From: Parelaphostrongylus tenuis | Lineage: Eukaryota > Nematoda > Chromadorea > Rhabditida > Metastrongylidae | Assembly: GCA_019055375.1 (NCBI GenBank) | Contig: JAHQIW010005320.1 | Location: 62,001 to 126,000, forward strand | Reading direction: 5' to 3' | Length of the DNA: 64,000 nucleotides | Shown here: in pieces, positions 33,323 through 45,629 of the stretch | Layout: each line of letters begins with the position of its first letter | Numbering within the stretch: the first letter of the stretch is position 1 | Made by a program: the position numbers and the translations under genes | The notes under the pieces: model-generated | What the model was told of the DNA's origin: nothing | The model's input: only the letters and a program-made list of their open reading frames with translations | Database searches by the model: none

Positions 33323-35095
33323 ATGGCAATCTGTACCGACTATGCAAGGACACTTGCTCACGAATCTGCTATAAAAGATCTATTGATTCAAGCAAAAAGG
33401 ATAAGGTACGACGTCAGTGACCTTCCTGAGACGAGAAGACGCCATCCTTTTTACGCTGTTTATGACTCCAGAGAAGAAGTACCTCTTGGAAAATGCGATA
33501 GCAGAGGTGTCGACGGCGCTGCCGACCTCGTTGTATCCAATTTGACTGTGAACATCAATTTATTTGAACAACTAACAAGCTGTAACGGGTGATTACGTTC
33601 AAAACGATGTGGTTCAATGTCGGCTTTGACCATATTCGTTACTTACGCATCAATATCAAGTTATAACGAAGGCGAAGTCTTCTATGTGGACCTCGAGAAA
33701 TTCTTCAGAGAAAATCATGCCTCTTTCAAGGTTAGTGCTTGAGATCTTAACGGGAAATTTAGATTTAGGAGAACTTCTGAAAAACGTCACATCGAGACCC
33801 ACGGACTAGAATGGAATGAGCAGGGTGAGAAGCTCTCAGAGGTTATCATGACGACCCAAACTATCCATGGTAACTCACAATTCCAAAAGCTCACTCTCAG
33901 CGATGGAAGTGGCAGTCTCCCATTGGAAAGTACCATGATAGAATAGACCACATCTTAGTAAATGGAAGGTTTTGCCTAATCGATGTCGCTGTTGTTCCTA
34001 AGTTCTACACGAGATAAGGCCATCACCTCCTTCGTGTAACGTTCCGTTTTTCGAGGAGAGGAGAGAAAGCCGCTAAATTTAAACAACAAAGTCCCAAAAC
34101 TACCAGAAACTGGAATGTATTCAAATCATTAGTCGGCTAATGGGAAGATACCGTTGTCGATAACATCAACGAGGAATAAGGCCAGCTCGTTGAATATCTT
34201 TACGCTAGCGCTATGAAAGCCGAGAGTCCTAGAGTCAAAAAGAGACGCTTGTCGAAACTCGAGCTGATACCTAAACGTGGAATCGCGCGAACTACAGGCA
34301 ACTGAACCCTCGCGTCCAAGCTTGCGAAATGGTGCAGACAAGTGATGAAAGAAGACCATAAAGAGAGGAGCAGCAGCCATGGAACAAGCTGCAAAAGCTG
34401 GAAAGACCTTCACAAAACTCAGCGAAGCTTCAGCAATCACAAGACCAAAATCTGCACTCCAAAGCTCCGACGAAACACTTACAGCTTCTAGAATGGCAAT
34501 GGAAAAAAACCATCCATCACTACTACTCTGATCTCTTCGCTGGCCATGTCCTCTTACCGTCATATAGAATAAAAGAGGAAGAATCCGTTGTTTCACCTGC
34601 CCTCCCTTCCGATATCCCACATGCTATATTATCGGTGAAGAGCAGAACAGCACCCGGTCCAGACAGGATTAGAGCAGAGCACTTGAAAAACCTGCCGCCA
34701 GTTCTCATCAACAGCCTGGTTCGGCGTTTCACTCGCTACCTCTCAGAATGCAATGTTCTCATCCAGCGGAAAACCAGAAACACCGTGTTATTCTTCGAAA
34801 AGAGAGACCCTCACGACGTAGGCAATTATGGCCCGATTTGTGTGCTGTCCGTTTCTATTAACTCCTCATTCGAGTCATCTTAAACAGGATTGATAGAGCT
34901 TTGGACGAAGGACATCTATGCGAACAAGCAGGGCTCCAAAAAAGATTTAGTACCATGAAGCACATCCACATGATTATAAGACTCCTTGAAGTTTTACGAG
35001 AGTTCAAACTACCGCTCTGTTATACTTTCATTGATCTGAAGAAAGCTTTTGATTCAGTAAGATCAGAAGCGGTCACAGAGACTTTGGATAATCAG
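33323..35095 (+). pseudogene. RTE-clade non-LTR retrotransposon relic
   Basis: A LINE polyprotein remnant. Order: AP-endonuclease N-terminus from 33323 (ARTLAHES, then SDLPETRRR, matching the ETRR region) through a DLNGKF block at about 33750; linker with KKRRLSKLEL and CRQVMKEDHKE (about 34230-34370); RT fingers from 34635 (SRTAPGPDRIRAEHLKNLPP); NYGPICVLSV (about 34825); ALDEGHLCEQAGLQKRFST (about 34900); and motif A CYTFIDLKKAFDSV (about 35022-35060). Stops and frame changes interrupt it repeatedly (about 33590, 33950, 34140 and 34880). The YADD palm motif and everything after it are missing because the frame is fused to a PLE fragment at about 35095. Minus ORFs here (34129-34732) are antisense shadows. 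Inactive. Confidence 0.92.
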
Positions 35096-35500
35096 GGTGG
35101 TGACTCTTGCGAGACATGCGGTGAAAAATACATTAGCGAAAGGGGGGACCATCTTGGGTCCTCATTAAAAAACAGCTGGCAGGGAAATCGCACAGATAAA
35201 CAGGTAAGCCTTTAGGTGCTGATGGGAAATAAGAACACAAGGTTGAGGACTTTGATGTGGCAGTAAGACGAAATCTTCATCGAATAATGAGATATGGTAT
35301 GATATGTACGTCTAGGCTCTGACGAAGGCGGGGTCGCCGAAGCATCAGTCATCACAATATTAGATAGAAGTATCGACCTCGTGCAAGTTTTAGTTAAAGA
35401 GAAGGAGAGTTCGTCAGGAATTTTGCATTTTCTCACACATGCTGATATTTGGAAAAAATCGGACTTTTGAGCTACATAAGAAATATGCAAAATCATCAAT
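35096..35500 (+). pseudogene. Penelope-like element 3' fragment joined to RTE
   Basis: Begins in frame with the RTE RT: CETCGEKYISERGDH corresponds to the GIY-YIG CxxCGxxYIGExGD region and to CKTCGYKYIAERGDH of the 50.1-kb PLE. The rest of the endonuclease is deleted. It continues to PLE 3' sequence with a small hammerhead (35315-35350) and the block CAGTCATCACAATATTAGAT. Confidence 0.75.
35315..35350 (+). ncRNA. Small PLE-type hammerhead variant
   Basis: GGCT (35315-35318) pairs AGTC (35347-35350). Core CTGACGA is 35319-35325, then an extra A and stem II GGCG/CGCC, then GAAG, CAT and C. The very short stem III (15.1-16.1 pair here G-T) matches small hammerheads reported in PLEs that cleave as dimers. 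Position 15.1 is G rather than A, so activity is uncertain. Confidence 0.65.
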
Positions 35501-37540
35501 CTCATAAATGGGTTGAATTCTTGTCCTACCCCAACTTAGGGGAGAATACTAACAGCTACATTGCTCTGCTCCTCTTCTATTTCTACAATAGCAGGTGTGC
35601 TATTAGCCATCTAGCCATGAACGGGGGCTTGATGACGCAAGCACACATCGACATTGAATCGGATAGTGCAGGGGTTGGTTGATTCCTCCTGAGGGTGTGA
35701 AGAACGGGTTCAACCAGCGTTCGAGGTTTTGTTTCGCGTATCACTTACATTTTATGAATATATCGTGACTCAATTTCAAGTGCATATGATCGCCTGCAAC
35801 ATTGATTGTGATGCAGCGTTTTTTATAATTTTGGGTAAAATCGCCAAAGAAATTCCGATTCTCTTAACAAATACGTTTTCATTTTGCAGAAATTATTAGC
35901 TGAAAGCGTCCGTGTAAAAAGTCGATCATTGGAATGCAAATCACCATCAATAAAGTACCCTTTTCAGTGCAATATTTCTTGATAAAGCTTTTCATGTTTG
36001 ATAGTAAATGCGTAAATTTCGCAATCAGATGATAAATAAACGTCGATGTTGCTGAAGGCCGCACTTCAGTTTCATCACTATCAAGTCTTGGCAAATGATG
36101 ACAGCAAAACTTGATTTAGATCCTAAACAAGGCTATTAGATGAATTATTGATGAGGCCAGTACTTTGGTGCTACCTCCTGCTAAGATCTTATATGATTAC
36201 GGTCAGAACGTATCAATATATCAATTATTGAACTACGCGGTTGGCCAATCATTGTCTGCAGAGAATTTCCAAATAGTTTAGTATGAAGTTTCTAGTAACG
36301 CGAGGCACTGACTATACAGGAAGATACGTAACGAACATTGCACCAAGTGAGTAAAAGCGCTTTCAGGGCATAATAAAGGTTTGAAATAACGTTCAAACAC
36401 GGTGCTGTTTTACTTCACAAACAAACTTTCCTTTTATTGGGTATGAAAATAATAAGTAGCTCATTTACGATTCAACACGTACCACGAAATCGGTATAAAA
36501 ATGTACCAACTACTGCAGAATAGATTGGCTGCTGAAAGGAGAACATTAGGTTCTGTTATGTTAGTCGGAAACAACGAACTAACCATTTTCGCTGCTCAAG
36601 GATTTTTTCACAAGAGTGTTAGTGAACCTTTGAAAGCATAAATCTCTGGCTAGTTCGCTACACGCTCCTTATTGAAAGGACCCCTTTTATAAATCTTTAG
36701 CATCAACATGAAGTCATTTCTCACACCGGCCGCATACTTCGACCACTACTTCGTTGGAAACACGAAAAACTGGACGTATGGAAGATTGAGTAGTATCAGA
36801 GACAAACGTTTTATTCGGAGATTTCTACGAAGCTGAAAAAAATATTCTGGATCAAATGACAAGAATTGCACTCCACATATGCAATGTGTCGACGCAATCT
36901 ATAGATCGTCGTGAGTAATCCACAACAGGCATGACCAACCCTTTCCCCTGCCTAATCTCACTAGCAGAGCCGAAAAACAACGTTTGTGCATATAGAAGTC
37001 GTCCTTACCTACCCTGTTACACTGCAGAGAAACGGTTCCCCCCTGAAATAAACACAGCGTTTGAACCGTGGTAACCTAAGCTTTCCAATGGCTGCTCATA
37101 GTTTCAGGAACTAGTTCCACCCTGCCGTTAAAAAAAGATTGCACGCAATAGAATAAGCAGAACTTCAGACCTCCATCGCTTATGAAAAGTTTTTCTCCAG
37201 CGAAAGGGATCGTTTTTTCGTTTGTCAGCAAATAACATGAAAGAACCAAATTATATATATCGATAAGCAATCAGTATCTTCAACGACAGTCTTCTGTGTA
37301 AGGCCTGTGCCAGCTTAGGTACTTTATTTGAGCGGCCTCCATCAAAGAAGAGTTGACTCGATCGGCAAAGAAGGAGACTATAACAAGAACGAACAACTGT
37401 AGGCAATCCACCCGACTTTTTGGCTTCAAAATAAACGAAAGGAGTCAAAACGGTCTTTTGATAGAATGTCGTAAACTCCGTAGAACATGTTAAACTAGAG
37501 AGAAAACGATGATAGTTTAAGAAAAAAAAAAAAGCCCATC
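35501..37540. other. Intergenic with dispersed modules
   Basis: No gene supported. Part of 36.72-36.93 kb resembles repeat C (TTGCACTCCACATATGCAATG). 36600-36640 resembles 27.87 kb (CACAAGAGTGTTAGTgAACC). Confidence 0.4.
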
Positions 37541-37576
37541 AGCTGACGTTTCGGTGGTTTAGCTTTTTTCAAAGCA
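37541..37576 (-). ncRNA. Hammerhead-like PLE 3' motif, decayed
   Basis: The minus strand reads GCTTTGAAAAAAGCTAAACC then ACCGAAACGTCAGCTGATGG. The GAAACGTCAGC part matches the PLE small-hammerhead 3' half, but the CTGANGA core is not preserved. No PLE coding sequence was found beside it. Confidence 0.35.
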
Positions 37577-38059
37577 ATGCGAGGCTATACTGACACGTCG
37601 TCTACTTGGTCAAACACTTTTCCAACCTCAGGACAAAATAAACTCATGAACAAATCTTTGTTTCATGTAGTAAACAGTATCTTTCGAACGAATTACATTT
37701 CACTCATTCAAATCTTCAAGTTGTTACTGGAGATCAGCAGCGCAGTCTCTCACGTGGGACAGGAATGTGCTCAGCTCAGATCAGTGGAATCAGTCTCAGA
37801 TGGCACAGAACAATGCTTGAACAGGGCATGATCTTGTCAGAGTTCATAATTGTGCTCATAGATTTTATCTAGTGCTTTAAAGTTTTCTGTGCTGAGGTTC
37901 CATATTTCTGTACAAATTTACTGACTTTCGCTTCTAAATCTTATCGGTATATCTTTTTGCCCTTGTAAGCGTATGTGTGCGTAAATTGTCTGCTGCTCCG
38001 CCTCCACTGCGATTTAGTTGTCAACGTATCTGAGGCTCGTCGACAAATCTGCAAGATGT
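37577..38059. other. Intergenic, nothing identified
   Basis: An 84-codon plus ORF (37577-37831) without motifs. The upstream part of the mariner relic may extend in here, but I cannot read it. Confidence 0.35.
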
Positions 38060-38290
38060 ATGAATCATTTGGCAGACTTCGAATGGGATGTTTTTGAGCA
38101 TTCGCCGTACAGCGCGGACTTGGCGCCGAGAGATTACCACTTATTTCGTTTGATGAAACCCTTTCTGAAAGCAAGGAACTCGTAAATGTTTTCAAAAGTG
38201 AGTTAAATCTTCAAATTTTCCTCAAATAGAAAGATCCCGAGTTTCACCGCTAAGGATTCTTCAAGTTGTCTGATATGTGACCTTTGTGTA
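38060..38290 (+). pseudogene. Mariner transposase C-terminal fragment
   Basis: Frame from 38060 reads FEHSPYSADLAPRDYHLFRL (38090-38149) and continues MKPFLKARNS to a stop at 38184. The mariner signature is HPPYSPDLAPSDYHLF; the Asp of DYHLF is the third catalytic residue of DD34D and is present. A frame change then gives KDPEFHR...GFFKLSDM (about 38232-38275), matching the conserved C-terminal tail. The N-terminus and first two catalytic Asp are absent. Inactive. Confidence 0.9.
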
Positions 38291-41062
38291 AAGAATTCTT
38301 TCAGTAAAGCATTATATTCCTTCCACGCCATCGTGTAAGCTTAATGTTCTTAGATTGACAGTTATTGTGATAAAAATTTCATGCAGACCGGCTGGCATCA
38401 AATTCTGCTGCTGCTTCTATGCCTAAGTGGAAGCCTCGATAAATGGCCTCCGGCTATTGCTCCATTGTTAGATACCTGGATTATTGGCTGATCGCCTGTT
38501 CCATATAAGAAGAAATAGGATGGTGTTCGAATTCCTGGCCGAATGGTCAGAGCATGAAACATTCATCTGTTAGGAACCGAATAAAAAATGGCTTCCATTT
38601 TTGATTGAGTAATCGAACTATCTGAACCAAGTGGCACCGAAAGCCCAGTGACAAAAATCTCTAGGTTCATTATCTTTTCTTTCACTCAAAACGGCGCTTG
38701 CAAGATGCATCTTTTAAACAGTATCTAGCGAGAGCACAGGAAAAAAAGATTAGAAAGGATTTTTAGAACTGGCTTGTTAAATAGCCGCTTCTAATGGCTA
38801 CGTCGAATGTGGCTTTTTGAAAAAGGTTCTAAGAAAATAATGGCTCTTAAGCAAATTCCAGCGATGACAAGTTATACTAGTTTATTCTGCCGCTCTTTTC
38901 AATCAAATTCAACTGCAACGATAAAGCGCTGTTGAAAATGAACATACCTGAGAAACTTGATAAGAATGATTGAAATCTCATCGTATGTTCTAAGGTCAAC
39001 TACTTTGCAACAGCCATATCGTCTTGTATATCGCAGGATTGTTTAAATATGCCCTGATGGTGAAGTTGATGATTTCATCAAAGCAGGTCTTGTTTAAATC
39101 TCACCTAAGGCGTCAACTATATTAGAAAAACAGACAGGCCACTCCGTGCCCTTATAAGAAAACACTTATCTGGAATGCTTAAGCCACACCTTACTATGCT
39201 CGCATAGAACACTGACACTTAACAGGGAATATTTTGATGTAAAAGCCACCATTCTAGTACAGGAACATAGAACGTCAACACCCAAGCTTTTAGAACTCTT
39301 TAGATAAACAGCAAGAACCCAAACATGCCACAAGGGAAATGCCTCGCTATCAAGTGTAGCATTGCACAGTCTACAGACTGCATTGTGATGTGGGAGGGGT
39401 GCATTAACAGCTTACGTAATATCTTCAGTAGTCTCCATTTGAACAACTAGATTTGAAGACTCATAAAAAGCGGTGAGCTTATTTGAAACCTGTTTTGTGC
39501 TCGATGGAATTAAGACTAAGGGTGGTGGTTTTTTTTTTGGAGCAATGAAGGCGTCGTTGAGTGGTTGTGAGTAGCCCAATCTTTACAGGTTTTGATGAAG
39601 GCGAAAAGCTCCGAAACGCTATCAATGAATCGCACCATGATAACCTTGCGCTCGGTGCACGAAGAAAAATCTGTGGTTCTAATTCATTTTAAATTCACCA
39701 AAATAACGAGCATGGAAAAGTCAATTATAGTAAAACTCAAAAAATCGTTAGCATTTTTTGAAAAGCTCTTCTAATACCCTGTAAGAGAAAGAAAATACTT
39801 GTATTTCATACCCCACCAGATAGAGCTCCTTCCCTAGATTATCAGTAATCAATCGATAACGTAAGCTTCAGTGATTTCAATGCTGTGCTCATTTTTTAAA
39901 AACACCGCTTCACTGCTGTGTAACATAGAAAATGAAATCGAGTCCCACATATTTAGCGGCATGTTTATCGGCTAACCTAAGGACTGGAGAATGAGGGAGT
40001 AGGTGACCGATCGATGACTTGGCAGGTTAGGCATGCAGGGTGCAGCTTGTCATTCAGTTTGGAAATTTTTTTTTCCGCTGTGGAAAAAACTCCTTATGAA
40101 ATGATAGGCTCAAATACTGTGAGATTTTCTCTACACGTTCACATGCTTTTTGTGCCTTCAGCGAATTTTATACGTGATAAAATTGAGGACGCGCGGCTGA
40201 CGTAAAACATGGCTACATTTTGGATTTCTCAACTTTATAATATAGTGTTTTGAATAGTTGTTTATGTAAGGCTGTAAGCAAAGATTTAAGATTCCGAATG
40301 ATTGCTAGAACTCCTAGGATGAGTTGCTGCACAACGAATGAGGTCGAATATTCATTTGTTTCCTATGATCGGATGCGTCGGCTTTTTTGCAAACACCTAC
40401 GTAAGGCACTAGGCAAAAATGTAAGCTTCCAAATAATCACTGACATTCTTCTAAAAAGTTCTGTCCATTCCGGCTTCGTTTCTTCATTGCGCGCCGTTTA
40501 ACAGAAGAATACCGAACATTTTCTGCCTATTCTTTTCTCTTGTCAACGTGTAATGTTGGATTAAAATTCAAGAATAGTAAAATGTGGATGAAACGAGAAA
40601 ATTCAGATGTATTCCGGACATGTGAACACCCTTTTTGAAAGCTCACATCTCACCCAATGCAGCAACAACACTTTTGCTTTGATTTCCGCGTATCCATGCC
40701 GTAACTCAAGCGCTGTCATTAGCAATCATACCTTGACGCGATTTTTGAAAGGTGAGAATCGCTTACTATCCTCATGAGCAGCTTTCTTTTACTGTCTCAG
40801 AAAATTTTTAAGTATAAATGTTAGGTGCCTGTGTAGAAATTGTTCCCCGTGTTCAGCTTTGAGCCATCTTCATGACAAAACACGTCCTCAAATTGCATAT
40901 ACCCAGTGATGTAGAGTGATATGCAAAGCTTCAGCGTCAGAAGGGACTTAAGCCCGCAAAATTCGCCCATTATTAATTCCCTTTCTGGCAAAAATTTTTC
41001 TTGATTCCATCTTCCTTCATAAACTCTGATAGCGTGACACTATATTCACACAGATCTCGACG
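38291..41062. other. Intergenic, weak repeat traces
   Basis: No gene supported. A SINE-A tail trace is at about 40893-40950 (ATATACCCAGTGATGTAGAG, GCGTCAGAAGGGA). TGGCCGAATGGTCAGAGCA at 38538-38556 looks like a tRNA A box without a convincing B box. ORFs of 60-83 codons (39592-39774, 40014-40205, 40250-40501) are unidentified. Confidence 0.4.
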
Positions 41063-41341
41063 TCAATCTTTTAGACTAGATCGTTTTCGTGGTTGCAGAA
41101 GTTTCTTGATCTTGTGCCCATGTAAATATTTTTTCGGAGCTTTTCTGCAACTGGTATTTCTTATCAACCGAACTAAGTGTGCTCCATTAGGATCAGGTAT
41201 CAACTTGCTTCTCTTTTCGAGAAATTCCTTCGTGGTAGAGGAGGTGCGATCAGATCTTTTCGATTGAGTAGCTGAATCTAATTCGGCACCTCTTGAGTCC
41301 ATCGACAAGCACCCCGTAGTCCTCGGTCCGATCTTCCTCAA
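41063..41341 (-). pseudogene. RTE-type LINE linker fragment
   Basis: The minus frame reads RTSSTTKEFLEKRSKL, then VRLIRNTSCRKAPKK and KKLLQPRKRSSLKD. This matches the pattern between endonuclease and RT in nematode RTE proteins (TxELLEKRR, CRRALxxDL, KSLKKxxRD) and is analogous to about 34230-34450 of the RTE relic. No endonuclease or RT was seen beside it. An isolated, decayed fragment. Confidence 0.6.
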
Positions 41342-41754
41342 TCTGCCAGTTACGGTTACATAGAATTTTGTTTAGATTGTTTACGTCGTAAGCACCATGA
41401 CAACTATTCTTGGTCGATGAACTCAATTACTTTCCAGCTTACGGCTAAATCATTTCTTTGCTCAAAGAAGGCGGTGATCAGGCCCAGTACAGAATGACAG
41501 AGCTACGAATGTATCAAGTAAGCCCCATCTTCTGTTTGATAGCATGTGATCGATTTCCGCATGATAAGCTATTAATAAATAGCGTAAATTTCGTAGGTTC
41601 AAAAATATACTTGTTCTTTAGAAAAGTCGCTTGAAAGCTCTGTAAAATCTCAAAAAGGTCATGTTTCTCTTTCGCTACGAGCTTTATTACTATCACGCTC
41701 AAATTTTTTCAAACAAAGTCTTTTTGCTAACCTTGTTGATCACTGATAAGCGGG
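41342..41754. other. Intergenic, nothing identified
   Basis: No recognisable feature; a 62-codon minus ORF (41514-41702). Confidence 0.35.
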
Positions 41755-42130
41755 AATCTCAGAAGACTCAAAAATAAACTTCAAGATGTGTTTGACACGC
41801 GTCACACGTTATCGTATAGATGTACGCTTTGATTTGGAATTTTTTTTTGCAGAATTTCTAGGTTTCTTGCATCGGAATTGAAGAAAATCTTTGTTTCATC
41901 GTTCCAGAGCTGCTGCTTTTTTCTTTGATATTGTCGAGTGAACCCGATACTAAGTTTACGCCTAAGCTTAAGCCTCGACAGCTTCCCCTAAGCCCGGAAA
42001 GCACATGAACGTGTAGGAAAATCTTGTAGTGTCAGAGTAGTATGAATTGTCTGGAATTTCCTGAGGGGAAAATCCTAAATTCAATAGCAAAGATCGCACT
42101 CCACATGTGAATTTCGCCTGCTATCGACCG
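41755..42130 (+). repeat. Repeat C, copy 3 (telomere-like hexamers)
   Basis: CGCGTCACACGTTATCGTAT, TACGCCTAAGCTTAAGCC (41960-41977), CCCCTAAGCCCGG, TGAACGTGTAGGAAAATC, GTAGTATGAATTGTCTGGAA and CGCACTCCACATGTGA occur in the shared order. Confidence 0.7.
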
Positions 42131-43204
42131 CATGTTATCGATCCACAGACATCACACACCCCACTCAATCAATGCGAGGCGCATGTGAAGTTGAATCTTA
42201 TTTTCACTGCTACAGCGCCGTAGTAATTAATCTAGGGAAAAAGTTAACAGTGACAATTTCAGTTACCCAGGCTGTTGAACGAATACTGAAATTCCAATTA
42301 AAATACTTTTTCTGGTGAAAAAGTCAGGCAAACAAAAGTGCAAAATACACTACGCTCTTTGAAGAAAAAACCGCATTTCTCTCTTCGCTGCTACTGCTCA
42401 CCGGAAAAGCGTTTTCAGAAATCAAGCATACACTCAGAAACGCAAATGCTTTAGCTGTCGAACGGCTGCTAAGAGTTTGACGAAAATCCATGCTAGACCA
42501 GAACACCATGAAAAGATACCATGAATGGTATACATGGTCCCGAAGGAGTCAGAATGAGGCGATATAACCTCTTAACTTTTATTTACTACATAATCTCTAT
42601 TTATGGAAGGATTTGTAGTAAAATAAAGACGTAAAAATGCTGGAATACAAATCAAACCTCGAACTCGCGATTGCCTTTGTCGGGACCTACGTGCCCTTCT
42701 TTTCTATGACAGTAACAGTTTGCTGATGTTTTGATGGGGTATGCTATAACGGACAACCTGACTGAAATCGGAGATTATCTATGCGCGCTCTCTTTCTATT
42801 TGACACAGATTCACAGGCAGTCTAGTGACAGTAAGACCTTGAAAAGAAAATAAACAGTACAATAGGCACTATACTGTGTACGTACGTTGTGTCTCACTGA
42901 ATGTGAAGTTTTATTAGGTGTGGCGAAATGTGAAAAGTTAATATATATAGGCTGTGAAGAGTTTCATTCAAATGTCGTAGAGAAAGAAGGTGTAAAAACG
43001 TGAAGTGATCCATCAAACTGATGCTCAAGGCCATTTGAAAGTGTCACGTCTCACAATCAACCTTCTATAATTTATTCCTGAAAAACAAGAATGTCCCTCA
43101 CTTTTTCATCTCCCATAGAATTCAATAGGTAGCAGAAACTTGCTATTCATTTCAAACAAATCCAACATTATCGACAAACGCCACAAAAGATAACAAAAAC
43201 AATA
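42131..43204. other. Intergenic, nothing identified
   Basis: The segment near 42300-42500 resembles 22.62-22.80 kb (GGTGAAAAAG(T/G)CA(G)GCAA, AAAGTGCAAAATA), another dispersed repeat. No gene. Confidence 0.45.
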
Positions 43205-43390
43205 CATTTCAACCTGATATGATATGACTTGTTTTGAGCCAATAGGTCTAGTGCTATATAGGCGCCTTTTTCGTCCTACTGGGAAAGAAAGAGGGTGCTA
43301 CTGATGAGTCTCGCCCGACAGGACGAAATAGGCGCCTACATAGCACTAAACTTATCAGCTCAAAACAAGTCATCCTTACTAATTAATTCG
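43205..43390. mobile_element. Palindromic hammerhead repeat (family 2)
   Basis: Inverted arms 43224-43280 and 43314-43371: GACTTGTTTTGAGC / GCTCAAAACAAGTC, AGTGCTATATAGGCGCC / GGCGCCTACATAGCACT and TTTCGTCCT / AGGACGAAA. Each arm carries the 3' half of a hammerhead, but CTGATGA is present only once, on the plus strand, in the centre. Confidence 0.85.
43295..43346 (+). ncRNA. Hammerhead ribozyme, one key mismatch
   Basis: Stem I GTGCTA (43295-43300) pairs 6/6 with TAGCAC (43341-43346). Core CTGATGA is 43301-43307, stem II GTC/GAC, GAAA 43325-43328, stem III TAGGCGCCTA. Position 16.1 (43339) is C, so the conserved A15.1-U16.1 pair is lost. The family ancestor was probably active. Confidence 0.75.
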
Positions 43391-45629
43391 CTTTGAGCAC
43401 GTCTGTAAAAGACGGTCGCTAACAGAGGTATGCATTTTAATCCTTAAAACTCGAACTCGCTGTATTAACTATTGACCAACGCACTCAACAAGGAAAAGCT
43501 GCCCGTTCGCCGATGCTGCAGACTTTTTCTCTGCGCTTAATACTCTTTTATATGGTGCGAGCAGTTTTCTTCTTTGAAAGATGAACTCGGTAACATTACA
43601 AACGCTCTCCTCTGATAGGTGTCTTACTCGATGTTACGATTTCTGTGCTCCTACTAGGGAATTTCGCTTGTTGATTTTTCCACCACTTCTTTAGTAAAAA
43701 TTCCAACTGTTGTCATTGCAGGCAAATGCTTTTCAAAAAATTTTTATGGCTTTATTTAATCCCATTATTCACTGTTGTGATCTCAGTACTTCTATCATTT
43801 GAATCGTTTTCATCTTTTTCTGAAACTTTGTGGAACACTAGCTGGGCGTTATTTTCTATAACCTCAAGATAGCCTGACTGTAGCATTTCACAGGGCGCTC
43901 GCTGTTGACTGCCGGAGAGTGCTGAGGTGGGATCAGCTTCGTGTACAAGCATCACAACCATTCAGCCACGTTTCCCATTCTCCCCTATTTCATGAAATAC
44001 TGAATAGCTACTATTCGTACTCTTTAATCTTACTATTCTTGGCAATATCAGTATAATACGTACATTTTCACTTCAACATTTTATCACTTAATTTGATCGC
44101 TACCATAGCCTTTTTTCACTGAGCGGATCTCAGTCAATATAGCATTAAATTCGCTTTTTTTTTCTCTTTTACAAGTCATGCTTGATCATAAATATGATAG
44201 TAAAAAGTGTTCTCCACTTTTTAAGTAATTGAATGCATACAGTCCGACTCCTAGTAGAGAATAGTTTCAATAGAAGTAGCGCAGAAGTGTTTGTGACTCA
44301 ACTCTAAACTTGCTACTCAATCGAATTTTCTATATGTGCACTCGGAGAACATAAAACTTACTCGCCGCCATAAAAGCACACCAATGTAGCGTTGTATGCC
44401 TCACCAGATCCTGGACATTTCCCCATGGAACATCCGATGCTTGATGTACGGTCCGGTATGGTCTAGTCAGAGAGTCTTTTTTTTCTCAAAGATCTTTTCC
44501 GCTAATCACAAAATTTACCGTTCCTCGCTTCCACCATGATTGCATCAATCCCCTCGCCAGATTAGCGTTGCTAACAGTCTTAGGAAATTCACGACTGGAA
44601 TAGCCAAATATAAAACATATTTAATACTTTTTTTGGGTTCTCCTTCGTGATGAATTAAAATACGATGGTACCTTCCAATATTTCCGCGATTCTTTGAGTC
44701 CTCTTGCAGCGTCGATGGACATCCCGCAGTTGCTGTCTTGGCCTCCTTTTCCAGCTGGCAGTTCCATTTCTTAATGTTTCAATAATTTTAAGTGAGACAA
44801 TTGAATTTGAGTTCTTCTAAGGTGAATCGGAAAATGGATTCACTGTCTGCAAAAATAGCAGAGAAAATATGGAAACAAAATAAAATTTTCGAAAATTACA
44901 AGATCTTTAAGCGTATTTTTCTTATGTGCATAAAGTATTGTGCTCTTCGTCTGTTCATCTGCTCCAGTGCAAGTCTCAGTTTCCGATGTTTCACTGAAAA
45001 AAATAGTATGAGCTAATACAGTGATGCTCTTAGAGAACTTAAAAGCATTCTGCACTATTATAACTTTACCAACTATTTTCTACTAATATTGCCGAAGAAA
45101 AAAGCTGCTTAATGTTTCTATTATAGTCAATCACAAGCACAGCTAAGAATCGATACACTTCGGGCTCATCATGTTTCTTATACCTCCGTGATCAGAAAAT
45201 TTGTATTCTTGTCTGGGAGCAATTCATATTCATATTCCAAGTAGAGATACAGTCCGCTTATTCGTAGAATAACAGAAGAATCGTCTCAACTATATTCAAC
45301 AACATTCACCGCAACGGCAAATTCCTTAATCCTTTGGACGCGGCCTTTCACATGACGCGATTCTGCACTGTTCCCTCCCGTGACAGTTGATGCGATTGAT
45401 CTACTGGTGGACTATCTTCACGGTTGTAGCTTTGTAATGAAATTAGGAGCTTTATCGTCAATAGCTCAGAATTATGTTTAATGCTGGTAAGTTACAATAG
45501 AAAAGACTACAAATGCGAACACACACGTAGCTAAGACGGTCGTGAAAAGGTAAGAAAACAATGCATTTTTAATGAACAATGATGTTGCACATTGCATGCA
45601 ACGCCAATCCTCGACAATTCTGAAATGAT
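43391..45629. other. Intergenic, nothing identified
   Basis: Only ORFs of about 70 codons (43752-43961 minus; 44792-45055 both strands). No recognisable element. Confidence 0.4.

Noticed and set aside
34129..34732. Longest ORF in the window (163 codons, minus) and a 69-codon neighbour
   Set aside because: Both lie antisense to the RTE endonuclease/RT coding region, whose plus-strand frames match the family. They are shadows.
38538..38556. tRNA-like A box TGGCCGAATGGTCAGAGCA
   Set aside because: The only B-box-like sequence (GTGTTCGAATTCC) lies upstream rather than downstream.
43893..43980. tRNA-Ser/Leu-like A box on minus strand (GTGGCTGAATGGTT)
   Set aside because: No B box at a suitable distance and no second copy.
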